Shown: one piece after another, positions 21,845-34,900 of the stretch
How the letters are laid out: every line of letters starts with the position of its first letter
Position numbering within the stretch: position 1 is the first letter of the stretch
Source of the DNA: Siphonodentalium dalli
Lineage: Eukaryota > Mollusca > Scaphopoda > Gadilida > Siphonodentaliidae
Direction: 5' to 3'
Assembly: GCA_032622095.1 (NCBI GenBank)
Contig: CP136063.1
Coordinates: 24,616,987-24,680,986, forward strand
Length of the DNA: 64,000 nucleotides
Position numbers and translations under genes: made by a program
The notes under the pieces: model-generated
What the model was told of the DNA's origin: nothing
Seen by the model: the letters and a program-made list of their open reading frames with translations, nothing else
Databases searched by the model: none

Positions 21845-22178
21845 TGTTTTGCTGACAGTCATGGTCATTCTTAGAAATTTGACATTTATTCCAAAGAATG
21901 ATCAGCAGAAAATGTCAAAATCTCCTATCGCTATCGCCATTACATTGTTCAACATAATAAACATCATGAAAAAAGTAGGCCAGCGAGAGACAACGAAAAT
22001 GGTTGGCCTGGTTTCCCTTATGTTGACGGCTCGAGACATAAACATGGGATATGTTGTGCGGCTCTCTGACCAATCAATGTCGCAGTTTCTTACTGGAGTA
22101 TTTAGTATAGAAAGACTGTCTCTAGCTTTTACAGACTTTTGCATTAATTATCAACTCATAAAATATTTGCATATGTAA
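21813..22178 (+). other. Unrecognised 121-codon open frame
   Basis: From ATG at 21813 to TAA at 22176 the frame is open and contains SPIAIAITLFNIINIMKK, TTKMVGLVSLMLTARDINM and FSIERLSLAFTDF. The opposite strand is also open over much of it. I recognise no domain, and neither end has splice sites in a phase fitting exons 6 and 7. It starts inside a foldback arm. Most likely a transposon-derived remnant or chance; listed because it is long for this AT-rich intron. Confidence 0.15.
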
Positions 22179-22486
22179 ACTATAGGTGGCCAAATTCACA
22201 TTTGTTTATAATTGAACTGAAGCAGAATTTAGTAGCACTGAGTGACAACAATTGCACCACTCAATTGCACCGAACTGCAACCATTTGTGCTGAAGTGTAA
22301 TTCATTGTGGTGAAGTAAAATAAAAAATAATTAAAAATGATATAATGAATGAATGGGAATCTATAGTGCATACTACATTGATAACTCAATAGGAGAGTGA
22401 TTTGATGAATCAACAGGTTAAAATGTACATCCAGTGTTTCAATTTAAGCCATTATTGTGAATGTTCCATTCTTTTCTAGCTGTGTG

Positions 22487-22733
22487 TTAACCCTTCCATG
22501 ACTGGAGCTTCCTGAATTTTTGGGAAAACCCTGTGCCAATGCATTCTCTTATATATGTGAGTCTGCCTTGCATATATAAGTGAATAAATTGGCCTAACAA
22601 TATTTACCTTGTAAGCCAGTGCATTCTCTTATATATGATAGGCTCTCTATGGGAGACTCACATATATAAGAGAATGCTTTGGCACAGGATCTTTAAAGCT
22701 ACACCAGCGCAGCTCCCATCATGAAAGGGTTAA
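22487..22733. mobile_element. piggyBac-like MITE just upstream of exon 7
   Basis: TTAA at both edges (22487-22490 and 22730-22733). Ends CCCTTCCATGACTGGAGCT and AGCTCCCATCATGAAAGGG. Two internal hairpins as in the other members. It ends 38 bp before exon 7. Confidence 0.8.
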
Positions 22734-22771
22734 TGAACCATATAATATTACATGAGTATCTTTAATTTCAG

Positions 22772-22855
22772 CCTAATTAAACATTGCATCTATGCTAAAA
22801 TATCAGTAGGTCGCTGGGAACTGGACCGGATACAAGGACTGCAGTATACAGCACA
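22772..22855 (+). CDS. ADGRV1: Exon 7: GAIN-like domain; its 3' end seeded the 37-bp array
   Basis: The 84-nt exon has acceptor TTTAATTTCAG and donor CACA|GTAAGT. It completes Phe from exon 6, adds 27 codons and leaves CA (phase 2). The peptide is LIKHCIYAKISVGRW, then ELDRIQGLQYTA. Alternating hydrophobics in 'IYAKISV' fit the move from helices to the beta part of a GAIN domain. The last 11 nt, TATACAGCACA, and the first intron bases are the unit that is repeated for the next 33 kb. Reading past the donor gives CAG TAA, an immediate in-frame stop, so use of any donor further along the array would end the protein one codon after this exon. Confidence 0.78.
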
Positions 22856-23100
22856 GTAAGTCATCATTATTCTCCTCTTGGTATACAATGCATTTAGTCG
22901 TCATCATTCTCCTCTCGATATACAGCACAGTAAGTCACCATCGTTCTCCTTTCAGTATACAACACAGTAAGTCATCATTATTCTCCTCTTGGTATACAAT
23001 GCATTTAGTCGTCATCATTCTCCTCTCAATATACAGCACAGTAAGTCATCATCATTCTCCTCTTAGTATACAGCACAGTAAGTCACCATCATTCTCCTCT
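22856..23100 (+). repeat. Degenerate proximal edge of the array
   Basis: The first units after exon 7 are the most diverged. They contain CTCCTCTTGGTATACAATGC and ATTTAGTCGTC in place of the CTCAG and GTAAG words. These occur in a block of about three units that is itself duplicated (near 22880 and 22992). Edge units escaping homogenisation is typical of satellites. Confidence 0.75.
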
Positions 23101-26100
23101 CAGTATACACACACTAAGTCACCAACATTCTCCTCTCAGTATTCAGCACAGTAAGTCACCATCATTCTCCTCTCAGTATTCAGCACAGTAAGTCACCATC
23201 ATTCTCCTCTCAGTATACAGCACAGTAAGTCATCATCATTCTCCTCTCAGTATACAGTCATGTAAGTCATCATCATTCTCCTCTCAGTATACAGTCATGT
23301 AAGTCATCATCATTCTCCTCTCAGTATACAACACAGTAAGTCACCATCATTCTCCTCTCAGTATAAAGCACAGTAAGTCACCATCATTCTCCTCTCAGTA
23401 TACAGCCATGTAAGTCATCATAATTCTCCTCTCAGTATACAACACAGTAAGTCACCATCATTCTCCTCTCAGTATTCAGCACAGGAGTCATCATCATTCT
23501 CCTCTCAGTATTCAGCACAGTAAGTCATCATCATTCTCCTTTCAGTATACAACACAGTAAGTCACCATCATTCTCCTCTCAGTATTCAGCACACTAAGTC
23601 ATCATCATTCACATCTCAGTATTCAGCACAGTAAGTCATCATCATTCTCCTCTCAGTATACAGCACAGTAAGTCATCATCATTCTCCTCTCAGTATACAG
23701 CACAGTAAGTCATCATCATTCTCCTTTCAGTATACAGCACAATAAGTCATCATCATTCTCCTCTCAGTATACAGCACAGTAAGTCACCATCATTCTCCTC
23801 TCAGTATACAGCATAGCAAGTCATCATCATTCTCCTCTCAGTATACAGCACAGTAAGTTATCATCATCCTCCTCTCAGTATACAGCACAGTAAGTCAGCA
23901 ACATTCTCCTTTCAGTATACAGCACAGTAAGTCACCATCATTCTCCTTTCAGTATACAGCACAGTAAGTCACCATCATTCTCCTCTCAGTATACAGCCAT
24001 GTAAGTCACCATCGTTCTCCTCTCAGTATACAGCACAGTAAGTCATCATCATTCTCCTCTCAGTATACAGCACAGTAAGTCATCATCATTCTCCTTTCAG
24101 TATACAGCACAATAAGTCATCATCATTCTCCTCTCAGTATACAGCACAGTAAGTCACCATCATTCTCCTCTCAGTATACAGCATAGCAAGTCATCATCAT
24201 TCTCCTCTCAGTATACAGCACAGTAAGTCACCATCATTCTCCTCTCAGTATACAGCATAGCAAGTCATCATCATTCTCCTCTCAGTATACAGCACAGTAA
24301 GTTATCATCATCCTCCTCTCAGTATACAGCACAGTAAGTCACCATCATTCTCCTCTCAGTATACAGCATAGCAAGTCATCATCATTCTCCTCTCAGTATA
24401 CAGCACAGTAAGTTATCATCATCCTCCTCTCAGTATACAGCACAGTAAGTCAGCAACATTCTCCTTTCAGTATACAGCACAGTAAGTCACCATCATTCTC
24501 CTCTCAGTATACAGCATAGCAAGTCATCATCATTCTCCTCTCAGTATACAGCACAGTAAGTCACCATCATTCTCCTCTCAGTATACAGCATAGCAAGTCA
24601 TCATCATTCTCCTCTCAGTATACAGCACAGTAAGTTATCATCATCCTCCTCTCAGTATACAGCACAGTAAGTCACCATCATTCTCCTCTCAGTATACAGC
24701 ATAGCAAGTCATCATCATTCTCCTCTCAGTATACAGCACAGTAAGTTATCATCATCCTCCTCTCAGTATACAGCACAGTAAGTCAGCAACATTCTCCTTT
24801 CAGTATACAGCACAGTAAGTCACCATCATTCTCCTTTCAGTATACAGCACAGTAAGTCACCATCATTCTCCTCTCAGTATACAGCCATGTAAGTCACCAT
24901 CGTTCTCCTATCAGTATACAGCACAGTAAGTCACCATCATTCTCCTCTCAATATACAGCACAGTAAGTCACCATCATTCTCCTTTCAGTATACAGCACAG
25001 TAAGTTATCATCATTCTCCTCTCAGTATACAGCACAGTAAGTTATCATCATTCTCCTCTCAGTATACAGCACAGTAAGTCATCATCATTCTCCTCTCAGT
25101 ATTCAGCACAGTAATTCACCATCATTCTCCTCTCAGTATTCAGCATAGTAAGTCACCATCATTCTCCTCTCAGTATACAGCACAGTAAGTCATCATCATT
25201 CTCCTCTCAGTATTCAGCACAGTAATTCACCATCATTCTCCTCTCAGTATATAGCATAGTAAGTCACCATCATTCTCCTCTCAGTATACAGCACAGTAAG
25301 TCATCATCATTCTCCTCTCAGTATTCAGCATACTAAGTCACCATCATTCTCCTCTCAGTATATAGCATAGTAAGTCACCATCATTCTCCTCTCAGTATAC
25401 AGCACAGTAAGTCACCATCATTCTCCTCTCAGTATACAGCACAGTAAGTCACCATTATTCTCCTCTCAGTATTCAGCATAGTAAGTCACCATCATTCTCC
25501 TCTCAGTATACAGCACAGTAAGTCATCATCATTCTCCTCTCAGTATTCAGCACAGTAATTCACCATCATTCTCCTCTCAGTATATAGCATAGTAAGTCAC
25601 CATCATTCTCCTCTCAGTATACAGCACAGTAAGTCATCATCATTCTCCTCTCAGTATTCAGCACAGTAATTCACCATCATTCTCCTCTCAGTATTCAGCA
25701 TAGTAAGTCACCATCATTCTCCTCTCAGTATACAGCACAGTAAGTCATCATCATTCTCCTCTCAGTATTCAGCACAGTAATTCACCATCATTCTCCTCTC
25801 AGTATATAGCATAGTAAGTCACCATCATTCTCCTCTCAGTATACAGCACAGTAAGTCATCATCATTCTCCTCTCAGTATTCAGCATACTAAGTCACCATC
25901 ATTCTCCTCTCAGTATATAGCATAGTAAGTCACCATCATTCTCCTCTCAGTATACAGCACAGTAAGTCACCATCATTCTCCTCTCAGTATACAGCACAGT
26001 AAGTCACCATTATTCTCCTCTCAGTATACAGCCATGTAAGTCACCATCATTCTCCTCTCAGTATACAGCCATGTAAGTCACCATCATTCTCCTCTCAGTA

Positions 26101-29100
26101 TATAGCACAGTAAGTCACCATCATTCTCCTCTCAGTATACAGCCATGTAAGTCACCATCATTCTCCTCTCGGTATACAGCACAGTAAGTCACCATCATTC
26201 TCCTCTCAGTATACAGCCATGTAAGTCACCATCATTCTCCTCTCAGCATACAGTACAGTAAGTCACCACCATTCTCCTCTCAGTATACAGCACAGTAAGT
26301 CACCATCATTCTCCTCTCAGTATACAGCACAGTAAGTCATCATCATTCTCCTCTCAGTATTCAGCATAGTAAGTCACCATCATTCTCCTCTCAGTATACA
26401 GCACAGTAAGTCATCATCATTCTCCTCTCAGTATACAGCCATGTAAGTCACCATCATTCTCCTCTCGGTATACAGCACAGTAAGTCACCATCATTCTCCT
26501 CTCAGTATACAGCCATGTAAGTCACCATCATTCTCCTCTCAGTATACAGCACAGTAAGTCATCATCATTCTCCTCTCAGTATTCAGCATAGTAAGTCACC
26601 ATCATTCTCCTCTCGGTATACAGCACAGTAAGTCATCATCATTCTCCTCTCAGTATACAGCCATGTAAGTCACCATCATTCTCCTCTCAGCATACAGTAC
26701 AGTAAGTCACCACCATTCTCCTCTCAGTATACAGCACAGTAAGTCACCATCATTCTCCTCTCAGTATACAGCACAGTAAGTCACCATCATTCTCCTCTCA
26801 GTATTCAGCATAGTAAGTCACCATCATTCTCCTCTCAGTATACAGCACAGTAATTCACCATCATTCTCCTCTCAGTATTCAGCATAGTAAGTCATCATCA
26901 TTCTCCTCTCAGTATTCAGCACAGTAATTCACCATCATTCTCCTCTCAGTATTCAGCATACTAAGTCACCATCATTCTCCTCTCAGTATTCAGCACAGTA
27001 AGTCACCATCATTCTCCTCTCAGTATACAGCACAGTAAGTCACCATCATTCTCCTCTCAGTATACAGCACAGTAAGTCACCATCATTCTCCTCTCAGTAT
27101 ACAGCACAGTAAGTCATCATCATTCTCCTCTCAGTATTCAGCATAGTAAGTCACCATCATTCTCCTCTCAGTATACAACACAGTAAGTCACCATCATTCT
27201 CCTCTCAGTATTCAGCACAGTAAGTCACCATCATTCTCCTCTCAGTATACAGCACAGTAAGTCACCATCATTCTCCTCTCAGTATACAGCACAGTAAGTC
27301 ACCATCATTCTCCTCTCAGTATACAGCACAGTAAGTCACCATCATTCTCCTCTCAGTATTCAGCATAGTAAGTCACCATCATTCTCCTCACAGTATACAG
27401 CACAGTAATTCACCATCATTCTCCTCTCAGTATTCAGCATAGTAAGTCATCATCATTCTCCTCTCAGTATTCAGCACAGTAATTCACCATCATTCTCCTC
27501 TCAGTATTCAGCATACTAAGTCACCATCATTCTCCTCTCAGTATATAGCATAGTAAGTCACCATCATTCTCCTCTCAGTATACAGCACAGTAAGTCACCA
27601 TCATTCTCCTCTCAGTATACAACACAGTAAGTCACCATCATTCTCCTCTCAGTATACAGCACAGTAATTCACCATCATTCTCCTCTCAGTATTCAGCATA
27701 GTAAGTCATCATCATTCTCCTCTCAGTATTCAGCACTGTAATTCACCATCATTCTCCTCTCAGTATTCAGCATACTAAGTCACCATCATTCTCCTCTCAG
27801 TATATAGCATAGTAAGTCACCATCATTCTCCTCTCAGTATACAGCACAGTAAGTCACCATCATTCTCCTCTCAGTATACAGCACAGTAAGTCACCATTAT
27901 TCTCCTCTCAGTATACAGCCATGTAAGTCACCATCATTCTCCTCTCAGTATACAGCCATGTAAGTCACCATCATTCTCCTCTCAGTATATAGCACAGTAA
28001 GTCACCATCATTCTCCTCTCAGTATACAGCCATGTAAGTCACCATCATTCTCCTCTCGGTATACAGCACAGTAAGTCACCATCATTCTCCTCTCAGTATA
28101 CAGCCATGTAAGTCACCATCATTCTCCTCTCAGCATACAGCACAGTAAGTCATCATCATTCTCCTCTCAGTATACAGCACAGTAAGTCATCATCATTCTC
28201 CTCTCAGTATACAGCCATGTAAGTCACCATCATTCTCCTCGCAGTATACAGCACAGTAAGTCATCATCATTCTACTCTCAGTATACAACACAGTAAGTAA
28301 CCATCATTCTCCCCTCAGTATACAGCACAGTAAGTCATCATCATTCTCCTCGCAGTATACAACACAGTAAGTCATCATCATTCTACTCTCAGTATACAAC
28401 ACAGTAAGTAACCATCATTCTCCCCTCAGTATACAGCACAGGAAGTCATCATCATTCTCCTCTCAGTATACAACACAGTAAGTCACCATCATTCTCCTCT
28501 CAGTATAAAGCACAGTAAGTCATCATCATTCTCTCAGTATACAGCACAGTAAGTCACCATCATTCTACTCTCAGTATACAGCCATGTAAGTCATCATCAT
28601 TCTCCTCTCAGTATACAGCACAGTAAGTCATCATCATTCTCCTCTCAGTATACAGCCATGTAAGCCGCCATCATTCTCCTCTCAGTATACAGCACAGTAA
28701 GTCATCATCATTCTCCTCTCAGTATACAGCATAGTAAGTCATCATCATTCTCCTCTCAGTATACAGCACAGTAAGTCATCATCATTCTACTCTCAGTATA
28801 CAACACAGTAAGTCATCATCATTCTCCTCTCAGTATACAGCGCAGTAAGTCATCATCATTCTCCTCTCAGTATACAGCACAGTAAGTCATCATCATTCTC
28901 CTCTCAGTATACAGCCATGTAAGTCACCATCATTCTCCTCGCAGTATACAGCACAGTAAGTCATCATCATTCTACTCTCAGTATACAACACAGTAAGTAA
29001 CCATCATTCTCCCCTCAGTATACAGCACAGGAAGTCATCATCATTCTCCTCTCAGTATACAACACAGTAAGTCACCATCATTCTCCTCTCAGTATAAAGC

Positions 29101-31079
29101 ACAGTAAGTCATCATCATTCTCTCAGTATACAGCACAGTAAGTCACCATCATTCTACTCTCAGTATACAGCCATGTAAGTCATCATCATTCTCCTCTCAG
29201 TATACAGCACACTCAGTATACAGCACAGTAAGTCACCATCATTCTCCTTTCAGTATACAACACAGTAAGTCATCAATATTCTCCTCTCAGTATACAACAC
29301 AGTAAGTCATCATCATTCTCCTTTCAGTATACAGCACATTAAGTCATCATCATTCTCCTCTCAGTATACAGCACAGTATACAGCATATTAAGTCACCATC
29401 ATTCTCCTTTCAGTATACAACACAGTAGGTCATCATCATTCTCCTTTCAGTATACAGCACAGTAAGTTATCATCATTCTCCTCTCAGTATACAGCACAGT
29501 AAGTCACCATCATTCTCCTCTCAGTATACAGCACATTAATTCATCATCATTCTCCTCTCAGTATTCAGCACAGTAAGTCACCATCATTCTCCTCTCAGTA
29601 TACAGCACAGTAAGCCATCATCATTCTCCTCTCAGTATACAACACAGTAAGTTATCATCATTCTCCTCTCAGTATACAGCACTGTAAGTCATCATCATCA
29701 TCATCCTCTCGGTATACAACACAGTAAGTCATCATCATTCTCCTCTCAGTATTCAGCACAGTAAGTCATCATTCTCCTCTCAGTATACAACACAGTAAGT
29801 CATCATCATCATCCTCTCAGTATACAGCACAGTAAGTTATCATCTCTCACCTCTCAGTATACATCATAGTAAGTCGCCATCATTCTCCTCTCAGTATACA
29901 CACACTAAGTCATCATAATTCTCCTCTCAGTATACAGCCATGTAAGTCATCATTCTCCTTTCAGTATTCAGCACAGTAAGTCACCATCATTCTCCTCTCA
30001 GTATACAGCACAGTAAGTCATCATTATTCTCCTCTCAGTATACACACACTAAGTCATCATCATTCTCCTCTCAGTATTAAGCACAGTAAGCCGCCATCAT
30101 TCTCCTCTCAGTATACAGCACAGTAAGTCATCATCATTCCCCTCTCAGTATACAACACAGTAAGTCACCATCATTCTCCTCTCAGTATACAGCACAGTAA
30201 GTCACCATCATTCTCCTCTCAGTATACAGCACAGTAAGTCACCATCATTCTCCTCTCAGTATTCAGCACAGTAAGTCACCATCATTCTCCTTTCAGTATT
30301 CAGCACAGTAAGTCACCATCATTCTCCTTTCAGTATTCAGCACAGTAAGTCACCATCATTCTCCTTTCAGTATTCAGCACAGTAAGTCACCATCATTCTC
30401 CCCTCAGTATACAGCACAGTAAGTCACCATCATTCTCCTTTCAGTATACAACACAGTAAGTCACCATCATTCTCCTCTCAGTATACAGCACAGTAAGTCA
30501 TCATCATTCTCCTCTCAGTATACAGCACAGTAAGTCATCATTATTCTCCTTTCAGTATTCAGCACAGTAAGTCACCATCATTCTCCTCTCAGTATACAGC
30601 ACAGTAAGTCATCATCATTCTCCTCTCAGTATACAGCACAGTAAGTCATCATCATTCTCCTCTCAGTATTCAGCACAGTAAGTCACCATCATTCTCCTTT
30701 CAGTATTCAGCACAGTAAGTCACCATCATTCTCCTTTCAGTATACAACACAGTAAGTCATCATCATTCTCCTCTCAGTATACAGCACAGTAAGTCATCAT
30801 CATTCTCCTCTCAGTATTCAGCACAGTAAGTCACCATCATTCTCCTTTCAGTATTCAGCACAGTAAGTCACCATCATTCTCCCCTCAGTATACAGCACAG
30901 TAAGTCACCATCATTCTCCTCTCAGTATACAGCACAGTAAGTCACCATCATTCTCCTCTCAGTATACAGCACAGTAAGTCATCATCATTCTCCTCTCAGT
31001 ATACAGCACAGTAAGTCATCATTATTCTCCTCTCAGTATACAGCACAGTAAGTCATCATCATTCTCCTCTCAGTATACA

Positions 31080-31960
31080 ACACAGTAAGTCATCATCATT
31101 CTCCTCTCAGTATACAGCACAGTAAGTCATCATCATTCTCCTCTCAGTATACAGCGCAGTAAGTCATCATCATTCTCCTCTCAGTATACAGCATAGTAAG
31201 TCATCATCATTCTCCTCTCAGTATACAGCACAGTAAGTCATCATCATTCTCCTCTCAGTATACAACACAGTAAGTCATCATCATTCTCCTCTCAGTATAC
31301 AGCACAGTAAGTCATCATCATTCTCCTCTCAGTATACAGCGCAGTAAGTCATCATCATTCTCCTCTCAGTATACAGCATAGTAAGTCATCATCATTCTCC
31401 TCTCAGTATACAGCACAGTAAGTCATCATCATTCTCCTCTCAGTATTCAGCATACTAAGTCACCATCATTCTCCTCTCAGTATACAGCACAGTAAGTCAT
31501 CATCATTCTCCTCTCAGTATACAACACAGTAAGTCATCATCATTCTCCTCTCAGTATACAGCACAGTAAGTCATCATCATTCTCCTCTCAGTATACAGCG
31601 CAGTAAGTCATCATCATTCTCCTCTCAGTATACAGCATAGTAAGTCATCATCATTCTCCTCTCAGTATACAGCACAGTAAGTCATCATCATTCTCCTCTC
31701 AGTATACAACACAGTAAGTCATCATCATTCTCCTCTCAGTATACAGCACAGTAAGTCATCATCATTCTCCTCTCAGTATACAGCGCAGTAAGTCATCATC
31801 ATTCTCCTCTCAGTATACAGCATAGTAAGTCATCATCATTCTCCTCTCAGTATACAGCACAGTAAGTCATCATCATTCTCCTCTCAGTATACAACACAGT
31901 AAGTCATCATCATTCTCCTCTCAGTATACAGCACAGTAAGTCATCATCATTCTCCTCTCA
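31080..31960 (+). repeat. Higher-order repeat of five- and seven-unit blocks
   Basis: The marker variant GCGCAG occurs at about 31154, 31339, 31598 and 31783, spacings of 185, 259 and 185 bp (5, 7 and 5 units). Flanking variants (CAACACAG before, CATAGTAAG after) keep the same order. This shows multi-unit duplication rather than single-unit slippage. Confidence 0.75.
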
Positions 31961-34900
31961 GTATACAGCCATGTAAGCCGCCATCATTCTCCTCGCAGTA
32001 TACAACACAGTAAGTCATCATCATTCTACTCTCAGTATACAGCACAGTAAGTCATCATCATTCTCCTCGCAGTATACAGCCATGTAAGTCATCATCATTC
32101 TACTCTCAGTATACAACACAGTAAGTCATCATCATTCTCCTCGCAGTATACAGCACAGTAAGTCACCATCATTCTCCTCTCAGTATACAACACAGTAAGT
32201 CATCATCATTCTCCTCGCAGTATACAGCACAGTAAGTCATCATCATTCTCCTCGCAGTATACAGCACAGTAAGTCATCATCATTCTCCTCTCAGTATACA
32301 GCCATGTAAGTTATCATCATTCTCCTCTCAGTATACAGCATAGTAAGTAACCATCATTCTCCTCTCAGTATACAGCACAGTAAGTCATCATCATTCTCCT
32401 CGCAGTATACAGCACAGTAAGTCACCATCATTCTCCTCTCAGTATACAACACAGTAAGTCATCATCATTCTCCTCGCAGTATACAGCACAGTAAGCCGCC
32501 ATCATTCTCCTCGCAGTATACAACACAGTAAGTCATCATCATTCTCCTCTCAGTATACAGCCATGTAAGTTATCATCATTCTCCTCTCAGTATACAGCCA
32601 TGTAAGCCGCCATCATTCTCCTCGCAGTATACAGCCATGTAAGTTATCATCATTCTCCTCTCAGTATACAGCCATGTAAGCCGCCATCATTCTCCTCGCA
32701 GTATACAGCCATGTAAGTTATCATCATTCTCCTCTCAGTATACAGCCATGTAAGTTATCATCATTCTCCTCTCAGTATACAGCATACTCAGTATACAGCA
32801 CAGTAAGTCATCATCATTCTCCTCTCAGTATACAGCCATGTAAGTTATCATCATTCTCCTCTCAGTATACAGCACAGTAAGTAACCATCATTCTCCTCTC
32901 AGTATACAGCACAGTAAGTCATCATCATTCTCCTCTCAGTATACAGCACAGTAAGTAACCATCATTCTCCTCTCAGTATACAGCATAGTAAGTAATCATC
33001 ATTCTCCTCTCAGTATACAACACAGTAAGTCACCATCATTCTCCTCGCAGTATACAGCACAGTAAGTTATCATCATTCTCCTCTCAGTATACAACACAGT
33101 AAGTCATCATCATTCTCCTCTCAGTATACAGCCATGTAAGCCGCCATCATTCTCCTCTCAGTATACAGCACAGTAAGTCACCATCATTCTACTCTCAGTA
33201 TACAGCACAGTAAGTTATCATCATTCTCCTCTCAGTATACAGCACAGTAAGTTATCATCATTCTCCTCTCAGTATACAGCCATGTAAGCCGCCATCATTC
33301 TCCTCTCAGTATACAACACAGTAAGTCATCATCATTCTCCTCTCAGTATACAGCCATGTAAGCCGCCATCATTCTCCTCTCAGTATACAGCACAGTAAGT
33401 TATCATCATTCTCCTCTCAGTATACAACACAGTAAGTCATCATCATTCTCCTCTCAGTATACAACACAGTAAGTCACCATCATTCTCCTCTCAGTATACA
33501 GCACAGTAAGTCATCATCATTCTCCTCTCAGTATACAGCCATGTAAGCCGCCATCATTCTCCTCTCAGTATACAGCATAGTAAGTAATCATCATTCTCCT
33601 CTCAGTATACAACACAGTAAGTCATCATCATTCTCCTCTCAGTATACAGCCATGTAAGCCGCCATCATTCTCCTCGCAGTATACAGCACAGTAAGTCATC
33701 ATCATTCTCCTCTCAGTATACAGCACAGTAAGTCATCATCATTCTCCTCTCAGTATACAGCACAGTAAGTCATCATCATTCTCCTCTCAGTATACAGCAC
33801 AGTAAGTTATCATCATTCTCCTCTCAGTATACAGCACAGTAAGTCATCATCATTCTCCTCTCAGTATACAGCACAGTAAGTCATCATCATTCTCCTCTCA
33901 GTATACAGCACAGTAAGTCACCATCATTCTCCTCTCAGTATACAGCACAGTAAGTCATCATCATTCTCCTCTCAGTATACAGCACAGTAAGTCATCATCA
34001 TTCTCCTCTCAGTATACAGCACAGTAAGTCATCATCATTCTCCTCGCAGTATACAGCACAGTAAGTCATCATCATTCTCCTCTCAGTATACAGCACAGTA
34101 AGTCATCATTATTCTCCTCTCAGTATACAGCCATGTAAGTCACCATCATTCTCCTCTCAGTATACAGCACAGTAAGTTATCATCATTCTCCTCTCAGTAT
34201 ACAGCCATGTAAGCCGCCATCATTCTCCTCTCAGTATACAGCACAGTAAGTTATCATCATTCTCCTCTCAGTATACAGCACAGTAAGTCATCATCATTCT
34301 CCTCTCAGTATTCAGCACAGTAAGTCACCATCATTCTCCTCTCAGTATACAGCCATGTAAGCCGCCATCATTCTCCTCTCAGTATACAACACAGTAAGTC
34401 ATCATCATTCTCCTCTCAGTATACAGCCATGTAAGCCGCCATCATTCTCCTCTCAGTATACAGCACAGTAAGTTATCATCATTCTCCTCTCAGTATACAA
34501 CACAGTAAGTCATCATCATTCTCCTCTCAGTATACAACACAGTAAGTCATCATCATTCTCCTCTCAGTATACAACACAGTAAGTCATCATCATTCTCCTC
34601 TCAGTATACAGCCATGTAAGCCGCCATCATTCTCCTCGCAGTATACAGCACAGTAAGTTATCATCATTCTCCTCTCAGTATACAGCCATGTAAGCCGCCA
34701 TCATTCTCCTCGCAGTATACAGCACAGTAAGTCATCATCATTCTCCTCTCAGTATACAGCACAGTAAGTCATCATCATTCTCCTCGCAGTATACAACACA
34801 GTAAGTCATCATCATTCTCCTCTCAGTATACAGCATAGTAAGTAATCATCATTCTCCTCTCAGTATACAGCCATGTAAGCCGCCATCATTCTCCTCGCAG

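Noticed and set aside
22888-23154. 88-codon open frame at the array start
   Set aside because: Exists only because the first units lost their TAA words; it is low-complexity repeat translation.
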